A DNA stretch of 64,000 nucleotides from Chryseobacterium sp. W4I1. Lineage in GTDB: Bacteria > Bacteroidota > Bacteroidia > Flavobacteriales > Weeksellaceae. The number at the start of each line of letters is the position of its first letter. The first letter of the stretch is position 1. A program made the translations under genes and the position numbers. Below are positions 8,609-16,765 of the stretch, one piece after another. The notes beneath the pieces are model-generated. The model saw only the letters and a list, made by a program, of their open reading frames with translations, made no database searches and was not told the DNA's origin. The DNA is taken from contig NZ_JAUSXQ010000001.1 in NCBI RefSeq assembly GCF_030816115.1, positions 2,604,001-2,668,000 on the forward strand, given 5' to 3'.

Positions 8609-9241
8609 ATGAAAATCAATCTACTACTAATACTTCTGATGGCTTTTACTTTATTCTCATGCAAGAAAAAAAAGGAACCCTTCAAAAATGAAGTTTCGCA
8701 GTCTTCTGCAGCAGACACCGTAATTGTAGCACCTCCTGAGCAAATCAGGGCAGATACAGCCGTTTTAAAGGAACCTGAAAATATCAAATCTGAAGAACAA
8801 ACGGAAACAACACCCGCTACCTACGATTTTGCTTTCAATAAATTTCCTTCAAAAAATTATAAATTCATGACAAAAGCAAAACTGGATTTCTCCAGCGATG
8901 AAGGTGCTTACAATTTCAGAACGAGAATTAACGAAGCGTATGCATCGGGAACACCGGATTTTGCCAGCTACTACATCACTGTGATTTTCGGTTGTGGAGC
9001 AAGCTGCATTATGGGATTAATGATGGATGTACGCGACGGAAAAATTTACAGTCTCCCTCTTGGAGAGGAAACTTCCTGTATGTTCGCAGAAGACCGGGCA
9101 ATCTTTAACCTGGATAGCAGACTTTTTATAGCCAGTATCTGTAAAGAATCACCTGATAATGAAAGCGTTTATTACCATGCCTTTGTCTGGAATGAAGAAA
9201 AGAAGGCTTTTGAAAAGGTGGAAGAAAAGGATATTAAGTAG
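8609..9241 (+). CDS. Lipoprotein of unknown function
   Basis: 210 residues with a clear type II signal: hydrophobic stretch, LFSC lipobox (Cys18), then KKKKEP. A 50-residue Ser/Thr/Glu-rich linker leads into a globular C-terminal part beginning 'YDFAFNKFPSKNYKFMTKAKLDF' and containing 'IFGCGASCIMGLMMDVRDGKIY', with a close Cys pair that could form a disulfide. It follows the SH3 gene by 23 bases. I see related layouts in other Bacteroidetes envelope proteins but no assigned role. Confidence 0.75.
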   Translation: MKINLLLILLMAFTLFSCKKKKEPFKNEVSQSSAADTVIVAPPEQIRADTAVLKEPENIKSEEQTETTPATYDFAFNKFPSKNYKFMTKAKLDFSSDEGAYNFRTRINEAYASGTPDFASYYITVIFGCGASCIMGLMMDVRDGKIYSLPLGEETSCMFAEDRAIFNLDSRLFIASICKESPDNESVYYHAFVWNEEKKAFEKVEEKDIK

Positions 9242-9272
9242 AACGGCTTTAAATAGCCCTATCAGTGAAAAA

Positions 9273-9305
9273 ATCCTTGTTAAGGTTTAAAACCTTGACA
9301 AGGAT
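9273..9305. repeat. Near-perfect 33-base palindrome
   Basis: ATCCTTGTTAAGGTTT pairs with AAACCTTGACAAGGAT except for one T-G pair. It lies between two convergent genes. No T tract follows on the plus strand, so it looks more like a mobile palindromic repeat than a standard terminator. Confidence 0.6.
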
Positions 9306-9367
9306 AATAGTCTTCCTTTTCAGGATACTCCTATGTAATATTGATTTTCGGAAGAATCTAATCATAA

Positions 9368-9399
9368 AAAAGAGCTGCAATCCTCATTACAGCTCTTTT
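9368..9399 (-). terminator. Terminator after purK
   Basis: A 10-bp stem (9368-9377 with 9390-9399) lies six bases beyond the purK stop. On the minus strand it ends in a T run. Confidence 0.75.
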
Positions 9400-9404
9400 A
9401 TATC

Positions 9405-10526
9405 TTAAATCTTTTTTTCGGCAATCACTTTCACCATTCCTTTCACTTGTATCAGCTTTTCCATTAATTCTTCTCTGGAATCAGCCAGTACATTAATGTG
9501 GCCCATTTTTCTTCCGGGTTTGGTTTCCGTTTTTCCGTACAGGTGAATGTAAGTTTCCGGGAGCTTTAGAACATCTTCCATTCCTTCATAGATTACCTTT
9601 CCTGCAAAGCCTTCTGCGCCTACAAGATTCAGCATTCCGCTGTAGGTTATAGCGTCTGTATCAGCCAATGGCAGGTTTTTCACCACACGGTACATCTGTT
9701 CAAACTGGGAATTCGTATTTCCTTCCTGGCTCTGATGGCCGGAGTTGTGAAGTCTTGGAGCAGTTTCGTTGACCCAGACTTTTCCTTCTTTATCAAGGAA
9801 TAATTCAATGGCAAAAAGACCTGGTGAATTGACAGCGTTCAGGAATTTTTCTGTAATTACGTCAATTTGCTGCTGAACGTCTTCAGTAAGAAGAACAGGA
9901 CAGACATTGAAGTCCAAAAGATTGAGTTTTGGATCAGCAACCATTTCTGTTACCGGGAAAATATTCGTTTCCCCACTTTCATTTCTGGCTACAATTACAG
10001 ATAGTTCTTTGTCAATATCTACCAGTTTTTCTATGACAGAATCCTGTATCCAAAGATTTCTCATATCTTCTGCTGTACGAATTACCTGAACTCCTTTTCC
10101 GTCATAGCCTCCCGTATTCATTTTTTGTACAAATGGTAATGGCATTTTAATTTCATCAGAACTTCCGTCCATTACTTCAAATTCCGGGCTTGGAATATCG
10201 TGAACTTTATAAAATTGTTTCTGAAGAATCTTCTGTTGGATGGTTTTGATGATGGCTGCATTGGGAACCACTTTCACCCCCTGTCTTTCAAGCTCAGCCA
10301 GCGCATCTGCATTTACATGTTCAATTTCAATGGTTACCACCTCTTTATCTTTTCCGAAATTCAGAACGGTTTCATAATCATTGAAGTTTCCCTGCGTAAA
10401 ATGGGAAATGGTGTTGCACGGTGCATCAGAAGCCGGATCCAGCGTATAAAATTGGTCATCATATTTCAGTGCGCTCTGTATCAGCATTCTTCCCAGCTGT
10501 CCGCCTCCTAAAATTCCTATTTTCAT
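9405..10526 (-). CDS. purK: N5-carboxyaminoimidazole ribonucleotide synthase
   Basis: ATP-grasp enzyme that carboxylates AIR with bicarbonate, making the substrate of PurE. 373 residues, normal length. It begins 'MKIGILGGGQLGRML', the family's N-terminal Rossmann loop; later 'FVQKMNTGGYDGKGV' is the ATP-grasp lid and 'VNETAPRLHNSGHQS' the Mg/ATP site. It lies 39 bases downstream of the DUF1543 gene on the same strand, so they probably share a transcript. Confidence 0.96.
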   Translation of the reverse strand: MKIGILGGGQLGRMLIQSALKYDDQFYTLDPASDAPCNTISHFTQGNFNDYETVLNFGKDKEVVTIEIEHVNADALAELERQGVKVVPNAAIIKTIQQKILQKQFYKVHDIPSPEFEVMDGSSDEIKMPLPFVQKMNTGGYDGKGVQVIRTAEDMRNLWIQDSVIEKLVDIDKELSVIVARNESGETNIFPVTEMVADPKLNLLDFNVCPVLLTEDVQQQIDVITEKFLNAVNSPGLFAIELFLDKEGKVWVNETAPRLHNSGHQSQEGNTNSQFEQMYRVVKNLPLADTDAITYSGMLNLVGAEGFAGKVIYEGMEDVLKLPETYIHLYGKTETKPGRKMGHINVLADSREELMEKLIQVKGMVKVIAEKKI

Positions 10527-10565
10527 TCTTACTTTTTTTTCTGTTAGATTTCTTCAATGAAAGTT

Positions 10566-11117
10566 TTACTGGATCTTATCAATCTTTAAATATCCCAGCC
10601 CCATCATGTTTTCCTGTTCCTCTGCATCAGATTTCGTCAGTAAGATCGAATATTTTTCTTTCATTTTTTCAGGCAGGATGTCATTCACATTAAAAATATC
10701 ATCAATATCAACTCCGTGCTTATCATCAACATGGCTTACGGCACCTTCAAAACCCATCGTTTTATAAAATTCCGTAGCTTTTGCTCTTTTAATGATCTCC
10801 CCCATTGATTTTCCTACCATGAGATGCTGCTCATGAAATTCTTCAAAAAACCCTCTTTTGTAACCTCCTAAATTCAGGAAATACAGCTGTTCTTCGGATG
10901 GCTGATCTGTCTTCTCTACAATCTTCAGTTCATATCCATCCGCAAATTTCACTTCCTGATAACAGTCCAAATGGATCTTTCCTTCTGCTTCTTTCCAGAA
11001 ATCCTTTATATCGGGAACGAGATCTTTAAGGTTTTCTGCGATTCCGAAAAAAACATCATGCTGCTCAATATTCCTTCCTTTGGGTGTGGCGCCAAGGATG
11101 ATATAAAATAATTTCAT
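10566..11117 (-). CDS. DUF1543 domain-containing protein
   Basis: I place the start at 11117, giving 183 residues and the family-like N-terminus 'MKLFYIILGATPKGRNIEQHD'. A longer reading from 11129 (MKSE...) begins only two or three bases after the predicted transcription start of the TATTTTTG element at 11135-11142. The protein is soluble and acidic, with 'VEKTDQPSEEQLYFLNLGGYKRGFFEEFHEQH' conserved in DUF1543. Function is unknown. It precedes purK by 39 bases. Confidence 0.85.
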   Translation of the reverse strand: MKLFYIILGATPKGRNIEQHDVFFGIAENLKDLVPDIKDFWKEAEGKIHLDCYQEVKFADGYELKIVEKTDQPSEEQLYFLNLGGYKRGFFEEFHEQHLMVGKSMGEIIKRAKATEFYKTMGFEGAVSHVDDKHGVDIDDIFNVNDILPEKMKEKYSILLTKSDAEEQENMMGLGYLKIDKIQ

Positions 11118-11134
11118 TTCACTTTTCATTTCTG

Positions 11135-11142
11135 CAAAAATA
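11135..11142 (-). promoter_or_regulatory. -7 element for the DUF1543-purK transcript
   Basis: CAAAAATA on the plus strand reads TATTTTTG on the minus strand, a TAnnTTTG match that places the transcript start at about 11131. This favours translation from 11117. Confidence 0.45.
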
Positions 11143-11167
11143 CGTCAAATTTATCTTTTTTAAACGT

Positions 11168-11198
11168 TTGGCAGAATTCGGCAATAGTTTTATATTTG
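11168..11198 (+). promoter_or_regulatory. Full promoter of the TauE gene, almost touching the start codon
   Basis: TTG at 11168-11170 and TATATTTG at 11191-11198 are 20 bases apart, an ideal Bacteroidetes promoter. Transcription should begin at about 11202, while the ATG is at 11203, so the mRNA is probably leaderless. Confidence 0.7.
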
Positions 11199-11202
11199 TA
11201 CC

Positions 11203-12033
11203 ATGTCAGAAATCATCATTCTCTTTCTCGGCGCGATTTCAGCCGGTCTTTTAGGTTCACTTACGGGTTTAGGAGGAGGAGTTATCATTATTCCTTTATT
11301 GACGCTGGGTTTCGGCGTTCCTATGCATTACGCAATCGGTGCTTCTTTAATCTCCGTGATCGGTACTTCTTCCGGTGCTGCGGTAGCTTTCGTAAAAGAA
11401 GGTTTTACCAATATGCGGATCGGTATGTTCCTGGAAATAGGTACTACTGCAGGAGCTATTATGGGAGCTTTGGTTTCCGGAATGCTTAATCCGAATACTA
11501 TCGGGATCATCTTTGCGAGTATTCTTCTGTTGACCGTTATTCTAAACCTTAAAGGAAAACCTGATCATCAGGAACCACTCATTAAGGGAAGTCTTGAGGA
11601 AAAGCTGAAGTTGTACGGAACTTTTCCTGATAAGGGGGTTTTAAAAAGTTATGCTGCAAGAAACACAGTTCCGGGATTCTTAATGATGATGTTTGCCGGT
11701 GCCATGTCCGGACTTTTAGGGATAGGTTCCGGTGCACTTAAAGTTCTGGCAATGGACAATATGATGAAACTGCCGTTTAAAGTTTCTACAACGACAAGTA
11801 ATTTTATGATCGGTGTAACAGCAGTAGCCAGTGCCCTGATTTATTTCCAGAGAGGGGAGATTATTCCAGTGATCGTAGCTCCGGTACTTATCGGTGTGGT
11901 AGTAGGAAGCTTTATTGGTTCAAAAACCCTGATGGTATCAAAAACAAAGAAGTTAAAAGTATTTTTTGCCATTGTAATTACGATCCTTTCAGTATATATG
12001 ATGTATAACGGTATCAATAAAAGTTTCAGATAA
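11203..12033 (+). CDS. TauE/SafE (TSUP) family membrane transporter
   Basis: 276 residues with about eight membrane helices in two halves. The N-terminal 'GSLTGLGGGVIIIPLLTLGF' and the matching second-half 'MSGLLGIGSGALKVLAMDNMM' are the paired glycine-rich motifs of the family. Members move sulfite, sulfoacetate or other organosulfur anions, but this one's substrate is open. Its TAA overlaps the next gene's ATG by one base (TAATG), so the two are translationally coupled. Confidence 0.9.
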   Translation: MSEIIILFLGAISAGLLGSLTGLGGGVIIIPLLTLGFGVPMHYAIGASLISVIGTSSGAAVAFVKEGFTNMRIGMFLEIGTTAGAIMGALVSGMLNPNTIGIIFASILLLTVILNLKGKPDHQEPLIKGSLEEKLKLYGTFPDKGVLKSYAARNTVPGFLMMMFAGAMSGLLGIGSGALKVLAMDNMMKLPFKVSTTTSNFMIGVTAVASALIYFQRGEIIPVIVAPVLIGVVVGSFIGSKTLMVSKTKKLKVFFAIVITILSVYMMYNGINKSFR

Positions 12034-12416
12034 TGAGAAAGAATTTTACAGATGTGGATCTGAACCGCTCGGTAGGAAATCTTCTGAGACTGGGCGTTAT
12101 TTTATCTGTGATAACATCCCTGATCGGTTTTATCAAGCTTTTTTTGGAAGGTTTTGAAATGCCTAAGAAATATTCTTCCCTGAATATGGGTACTTCTTCC
12201 GAAAAGGTATGGAGTATGTTCTGGAATTCTCTCTGCAAAGGAGAAGGAATGGCCATTATCCAGCTGGGAATCTTATTGCTGATCTTTACTCCTCTGGTAA
12301 GAATTATTTTTGCCCTGATCGGGTATTTAAAAGAAAAAGACTACGTTTATGTAGTCATTTCCTCTATTGTTCTTGTCATTATGGCGATCAGTTTTTTTAC
12401 AGGATACGCTCACTAA
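12033..12416 (+). CDS. DUF1634 membrane protein
   Basis: 127 residues with three predicted helices. DUF1634 genes commonly sit directly after TSUP-family transporters, as here, where start and stop codons overlap by one base. The N-terminal 25 residues are hydrophilic (MRKNFTDVDLNRSVGNLLRLG), then helices at about 20-40, 67-95 and 105-125. It is likely a partner subunit of the transporter. No enzymatic motif is visible. Confidence 0.85.
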   Translation: MRKNFTDVDLNRSVGNLLRLGVILSVITSLIGFIKLFLEGFEMPKKYSSLNMGTSSEKVWSMFWNSLCKGEGMAIIQLGILLLIFTPLVRIIFALIGYLKEKDYVYVVISSIVLVIMAISFFTGYAH

Positions 12417-12420
12417 TTTT

Positions 12421-12798
12421 TTACATTTCATAAAATTCCAGCGGAAGCCGATCCGGATCCCGGGTAAAGAAAAACTCTTTTCCAGTGTATTCATCAATGC
12501 GGATGTCTTCGCAGATAAGGCCTTTTGCGATAAGCTCTTCCCTTTTGATTTTAACATCTTCTACTGAAAATGCAAGATGTCTTAAACCGCAAGATTCTGG
12601 TCTGGATGGTCTTTCCGGAGGATCGGGAAATGAAAACAGCTCGATTACGTAATGCTCCCCGATAGCCAGATCAAGTTTATAGGATTTTCTTTCTTCACGG
12701 TACACTTCACGAATGATGTTTAAACCTAAAACTTCAGTATAGAATTTCTTTGAAATCTCATAATCTGAGCATATAATAGCGATGTGATGAATCTTCAT
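12421..12798 (-). CDS. VOC-family metalloprotein, YaeR-like
   Basis: 125 residues, one vicinal-oxygen-chelate module pair. It begins 'KIHHIAIICSDYEISKKFY' with the first metal-site His, has 'YVIELFSFPDPPERPSRPE' and 'GLRHLAFSVEDV', and ends 'RDPDRLPLEFYEM' with the last metal-site Glu. The run PPERPSRPE with GLRHLAFSV is close to E. coli YaeR, whose substrate is unknown. It is convergent with the DUF1634 gene, only 4 bases apart. Confidence 0.88.
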   Translation of the reverse strand: MKIHHIAIICSDYEISKKFYTEVLGLNIIREVYREERKSYKLDLAIGEHYVIELFSFPDPPERPSRPESCGLRHLAFSVEDVKIKREELIAKGLICEDIRIDEYTGKEFFFTRDPDRLPLEFYEM

Positions 12799-12844
12799 TT
12801 TAGAATTTTTTAAATTTTTTGTTCCCGGAACTGAATCTTTTCTT

Positions 12845-13285
12845 CTATTTTATCTCTTTACAGTTTTCCTTTCTTCTGGTATCAATAATGTACTGAATTT
12901 TCCAGTCGTTCTGCTGTTTTACCAACTGAAAACTGTTGGCACCGCAATGGGAGAATTTACCTTTAAAAAAGAAAGAATAAGGGGTAAAAACACTGGCAAG
13001 CCCGCCATCTGTGTGAATAGCCTCAATAGTAATTCTTTCATCCAGATCGTCTTTTGAAAACTTAGAAAAAGAAGCAATAAACTCCTGTACGTTTTCATTT
13101 TTCACAGTTCCGTCCTTTGCAAGAGTCTGAAGAATTGCCCCTTCTGCAAAAGCAGATTTCACCATTTCAGGATCAGCATTTTTCATTCCTGAAAATAAAT
13201 TACGAATAGGTTTTTCTATCTCCTGATTCTCCTGTCCAAAGCATAAAGAACTGAAAACTAAGGCTGCTGCAATAAGTTTATTCAT
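12845..13285 (-). CDS. Secreted NTF2-like (SnoaL/DUF4440-type) protein
   Basis: 146 residues with a signal peptide (MNKLIAAALVFSSLCFG). The rest fits the cone-shaped NTF2 fold: 'IEKPIRNLFSGMKNADPEMVKSAFAEGAIL' helix, then alternating strands ending 'WKIQYIIDTRRKENC'. Members range from enzymes to binding proteins, so no reaction is assigned. It lies 46 bases upstream of the VOC gene on the same strand and may share its transcript. Confidence 0.75.
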   Translation of the reverse strand: MNKLIAAALVFSSLCFGQENQEIEKPIRNLFSGMKNADPEMVKSAFAEGAILQTLAKDGTVKNENVQEFIASFSKFSKDDLDERITIEAIHTDGGLASVFTPYSFFFKGKFSHCGANSFQLVKQQNDWKIQYIIDTRRKENCKEIK

Positions 13286-13416
13286 ATTGATATCAATTAA
13301 TCTGACTGAATAAAAGTAGAAAAATAATATGAATCATTAAAATTAAGAAAGTTTAAAAAGGTGAATTGTTTTAAATTAATTGAAAATAGGTTATTTTTAT
13401 CCGTTTATTTAAAATT

Positions 13417-14499
13417 ATGTGGGGAATTTATTTGTTTTTGACCGCGTTGTTGGTCTTGTTTACGGTACTGCCTAAAATTCAGAACTCTCATTGGATATTC
13501 CGGGTTCCTGAATTTGGTAAAATCCAGATCTTTTATATTATTTTTTTTACGTTCATTTTTGGCTTCCTGATCAAAGATGAGCAGAGTTTTGTTTATTCGC
13601 AGGGACTTTTGGCTATACTGTTTATCCATCATGGAGTAACCCTGGTAAAATACACACCGCTTTACCCGGTAAAAAAGCATAAACAGCAGCATCAGTCTTC
13701 ACAAAAAATTCATTTTGTTTCCGCTAATGTTTATCAGTTTAATAAGGAATATAACCGTTTCATCAGTCTTATTGAGAAACATAAACCTGAAGTCTTTCTG
13801 ACAATGGAAAGCAATAGCGATTGGGAACAGGCTATGAGGGTTCTCGAGAAGGATTATCCGTTCCAGCATAAAGTAACCCTGGAAAACACCTACGGAATGC
13901 ATTTTTATTCCCAGCTTGAGATCAAAAGTGCACAGACCCATTATTTCGTGGCTGATGATATCCCGAGTATTGAGGTTCATTTAAAGACAAAGGACGGTTT
14001 CTCATTTGTATTCTTCGGGGTGCATCCGCCTCCGCCAAGTCCTACGGAAGAGGAAACATCTAAAGAACGGGACGGTGATCTTTTAAGTACAGCAAAACGG
14101 GTCAAAGACATTAAGGAGCCTGTAATTGTTGTGGGAGATTTCAATAATGTAGCATGGTCAAAATCGTCTGTATTATTCAGAAAAACAAGCCATCTGATTG
14201 ATCCCAGAATCGGGCGTTCTTTCGTGTCTACCTTTCATGCGAAATACCGTCTGCTGAGATTTCCCATCGACCTGATGTTTCATAGTGAAGACATTTTCAT
14301 TAAAGAGCTTAAAACCCTGGAAAATTTTGGCTCGGATCATCTTCCGGTGTATTGTGAATTTTTCATCGACCATCATAATGATGAACAGGAAGAGAAAATA
14401 GAAGAAGCCACTTCGGAAGAAAAAGCGGAAGCAGAAGAAATGATTCAGGAAGGAAAAGAAGAGGATGGAGAAAGGGATGCAGTAGTTACTGAAGATTAA
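13417..14499 (+). CDS. Membrane-anchored endonuclease/exonuclease/phosphatase family protein
   Basis: 360 residues. Three N-terminal hydrophobic segments (about 1-20, 37-55, 60-80) are followed by an EEP (DNase I-like) domain: 'SANVYQFNKEYNRFISLIEKHKPEVFLTMES' holds the metal-site Glu, 'VVGDFNNVAWSKSS' the Asn/Asp pair and 'LENFGSDHLPVYCEF' the final Asp-His. The C-terminal 45 residues are a strongly acidic Glu-rich tail. Substrates of such membrane EEP proteins are unclear; a phosphodiesterase or phosphatase reaction is inferred. Confidence 0.85.
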   Translation: MWGIYLFLTALLVLFTVLPKIQNSHWIFRVPEFGKIQIFYIIFFTFIFGFLIKDEQSFVYSQGLLAILFIHHGVTLVKYTPLYPVKKHKQQHQSSQKIHFVSANVYQFNKEYNRFISLIEKHKPEVFLTMESNSDWEQAMRVLEKDYPFQHKVTLENTYGMHFYSQLEIKSAQTHYFVADDIPSIEVHLKTKDGFSFVFFGVHPPPPSPTEEETSKERDGDLLSTAKRVKDIKEPVIVVGDFNNVAWSKSSVLFRKTSHLIDPRIGRSFVSTFHAKYRLLRFPIDLMFHSEDIFIKELKTLENFGSDHLPVYCEFFIDHHNDEQEEKIEEATSEEKAEAEEMIQEGKEEDGERDAVVTED

Positions 14500-14510
14500 T
14501 TTACAGCATA

Positions 14511-14545
14511 AAAAAAGAGACTATCACAACGACAGTCTCTTTTTT
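14511..14545. terminator. Bidirectional terminator between the EEP gene and purA
   Basis: A 12-bp stem (14511-14522 with 14534-14545) with A and T tracts on the two flanks serves the convergent genes. Confidence 0.85.
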
Positions 14546-14564
14546 ATTTTTATGTTCTAAAAAT

Positions 14565-15851
14565 TTAGAATAATTCTTTTCTGATAATGTTCTGACTTCT
14601 TTCAGGACCTACAGAAACCAAGTATACGTTGATTCCAAGGTAATTCTCGATGAATTCAATATATTTCTGAGCGTTGTCAGGAAGCTCATCATAGCTTCTT
14701 ACTTTGGTAAGATCTTCTTTCCAACCCGGTAAATCCTGATAGATTGGCTCGTAGTTGTATAATTTCTCTGTTGAAGAAGTGAAATAATCGATAATTTTAT
14801 CGTCTTCAGTTTTATAATGGGTAACGATCTTCAGGTTTTCGATTCCTGTAAGAACATCAAGCTTTGTGATCACAAGGTTGTTGATTCCGTTGATCATACA
14901 GGCATGCTTCAGAGAAACAAGGTCCAACCAACCTGTTCTTCTTGGTCTTCCTGTAGTTGCTCCGAATTCACCCCCAATCTGTCTGATGCTTTCTCCAAGT
15001 TCATTATCCAGCTCAGAAGGGAAAGGTCCGTTTCCTACTCTTGTACAGTATGCTTTGGCAACACCAATCAGGTTTTGAAGGGATGTTGGCGGCACTCCTG
15101 CTCCTGTACAAACTCCTCCTGTAGATGGAGAAGATGAAGTCACATAAGGATAGGTTCCGAAGTCGATATCAAGCATTAAAGCCTGAGCTCCTTCAAATAA
15201 AACATTCTTACCGTCTCTGATCGCTTCGTTCAGTTCAACTTCTGTATCTACGATTCTGTCCTGAAGTTGTTTTCCTATTTCTAAAAATTCGTTGTAAATT
15301 TCTTCAACGTCTAACGTTGGCTTTCCGTAATATTTTTCAAAAAGAGAATTTTTAATCTTAAGATTTTTCTCAATTTTCTCTCTTAAAATCTCAGGATTTA
15401 AAAGGTCGATCATTCTGATCCCGACTCTTGCAATTTTATCTTCATAGCAAGGCCCGATTCCTTTTTTAGTGGTTCCTATCTGAGTTCCTCCGTGTTCTTC
15501 TTCACGGTAAGTATCCAAAAGAATGTGGTAAGGCATGATCACATGCGCTCTTCTGCTGATAAAAATGTGGTCAGTTCTCAAGCCTTTGCTCTCGATCTGG
15601 CCAACCTCTCTAATGAAAGATTTTGGGTTTACCACTACTCCGTTCGCAATGATACACTTCCCTTTGCACTGCAGAACTCCTGAAGGAAGAAGGTGCAAAA
15701 CAAATTTCTCTTCACCTACATAAACCGTGTGACCAGCGTTGTCTCCTCCCTGGAAACGAACTACATAATCTGATTTAGCCGATAAAACATCCGTGATTTT
15801 TCCTTTACCTTCATCTCCATACTGAAGACCTACAACTACGTAAGTTGACAT
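14565..15851 (-). CDS. purA: Adenylosuccinate synthetase
   Basis: Uses GTP to join IMP and aspartate, the first step from IMP to AMP. 428 residues, full length. The GTP loop GDEGKGK is at residues 12-18, followed by 'QGGDNAGHTVY', 'GTTKKGIGPCYEDK' and 'GATTGRPRRTGWLDL' with the IMP-binding region. Monocistronic, with a -7 element 26 bases upstream and a shared terminator after the stop. Not near purE or purK. Confidence 0.98.
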   Translation of the reverse strand: MSTYVVVGLQYGDEGKGKITDVLSAKSDYVVRFQGGDNAGHTVYVGEEKFVLHLLPSGVLQCKGKCIIANGVVVNPKSFIREVGQIESKGLRTDHIFISRRAHVIMPYHILLDTYREEEHGGTQIGTTKKGIGPCYEDKIARVGIRMIDLLNPEILREKIEKNLKIKNSLFEKYYGKPTLDVEEIYNEFLEIGKQLQDRIVDTEVELNEAIRDGKNVLFEGAQALMLDIDFGTYPYVTSSSPSTGGVCTGAGVPPTSLQNLIGVAKAYCTRVGNGPFPSELDNELGESIRQIGGEFGATTGRPRRTGWLDLVSLKHACMINGINNLVITKLDVLTGIENLKIVTHYKTEDDKIIDYFTSSTEKLYNYEPIYQDLPGWKEDLTKVRSYDELPDNAQKYIEFIENYLGINVYLVSVGPERSQNIIRKELF

Positions 15852-15876
15852 ATTTTACTTTTATTTTAGATTCATG

Positions 15877-15884
15877 CAAAATTA
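15877..15884 (-). promoter_or_regulatory. -7 element for purA
   Basis: CAAAATTA on the plus strand reads TAATTTTG on the minus strand, 26 bases before the start codon. Confidence 0.55.
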
Positions 15885-16074
15885 CTTTTTAAAAATAGGC
15901 TGGGCAAATTATGGAAGGATTTTATTTTTGGAAGGGTTGGAAATCATAAGATTATTTGAGAAAATATTTTTATCATTAATGTATGCGCTTGATTACAAAA
16001 AACTCTGGAATATTGAATAGGTTATGATAGATAAATTTTTCATTCTAATTTTAACACTTTATAAACCATTTTAT

Positions 16075-16105
16075 TTTGAATAAATACCAACAATTGGTAT
16101 ATTTG
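16075..16105 (+). promoter_or_regulatory. Promoter and palindromic operator of the toxin-antitoxin operon
   Basis: TTTG (16075-16078) and TATATTTG (16098-16105) are 19 bases apart. Between and into the -7 box lies a perfect inverted repeat, TACCAA-CAA-TTGGTA (16085-16099). An antitoxin bound there would block RNA polymerase, which fits autoregulation by ParD-type proteins. Confidence 0.75.
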
Positions 16106-16121
16106 AAATAAATTAAAATAA

Positions 16122-16373
16122 ATGGCAAAAAACACATCCATATTATTAGGAGATTATTTTGATAATTTTATTAGTGAGCAAATAAAATCCGGAAAATATT
16201 CCTCCGCAAGTGAGGTAATAAGAAATGCTCTCAGATTATTTGAATATGAAGAAGCCAAGAAGACAGAACTAATTAATGAATTAAAAAAGGGTGAAAAGTC
16301 TGGTTTTGCAGAGGATTTTGATCGCAAAGAATTTCTAAAGAATCTTCATAAAAAACATTCTGCTAATTCATGA
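16122..16373 (+). CDS. ParD-like antitoxin of a type II toxin-antitoxin pair
   Basis: 83 residues. 'MAKNTSILLGDYFDNFISEQIKSGKYSSASEVIRNALRLFE' is the ribbon-helix-helix DNA-binding part found in ParD/CopG antitoxins; the Lys/Glu-rich C-terminus is the part expected to wrap the toxin. The stop overlaps the next start by four bases (ATGA). An inverted repeat over the promoter is the likely autoregulatory site. Confidence 0.9.
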   Translation: MAKNTSILLGDYFDNFISEQIKSGKYSSASEVIRNALRLFEYEEAKKTELINELKKGEKSGFAEDFDRKEFLKNLHKKHSANS

Positions 16374-16669
16374 ATTACAGAATAAGCAAAGAAGCAACCA
16401 ATGATTTAGAAAAAATCTGGCTTTATACTTTTGAAAACTGGTCACTAAAACAGGCAGACCATTATTTTGAGCTGCTTATGAATGAAATTGAATACCTATC
16501 TGTAAATCCAAAATCTGGAAAAGATTACAGTGAAATCAGAAAGGGATATTTTCGTTCAAGAGTTAAATCTCATTTTATATTCTATAAAATCAACTTGAAA
16601 GATGAAGAAATTGAAATCATCAGAATTCTTCATCAGCAAATGGATATTACAACGAGATTAGATAAATAA
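16370..16669 (+). CDS. ParE/RelE-superfamily toxin
   Basis: 99 residues, starting inside the antitoxin stop codon. 'MNYRISKEATNDLEKIWLYTFENWSLKQADHYFELL' with 'SGKDYSEIRKGYFRSRVKSHFIFYKI' and 'EIIRILHQQMDITTRL' is the ParE pattern, including the conserved Arg-Ile-Leu-His near the end. Most ParE toxins poison DNA gyrase. The frame is intact. Gyrase as target is from family knowledge only. Confidence 0.9.
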   Translation: MNYRISKEATNDLEKIWLYTFENWSLKQADHYFELLMNEIEYLSVNPKSGKDYSEIRKGYFRSRVKSHFIFYKINLKDEEIEIIRILHQQMDITTRLDK

Positions 16670-16765
16670 ATCACTAATTCTGAATAAGAAAAGCTGTCAT
16701 AGTTTATAATTGAGCTTCAATTCAGTACCTTAAATTATATTTCGAAATAACTAAGACCATCACCC

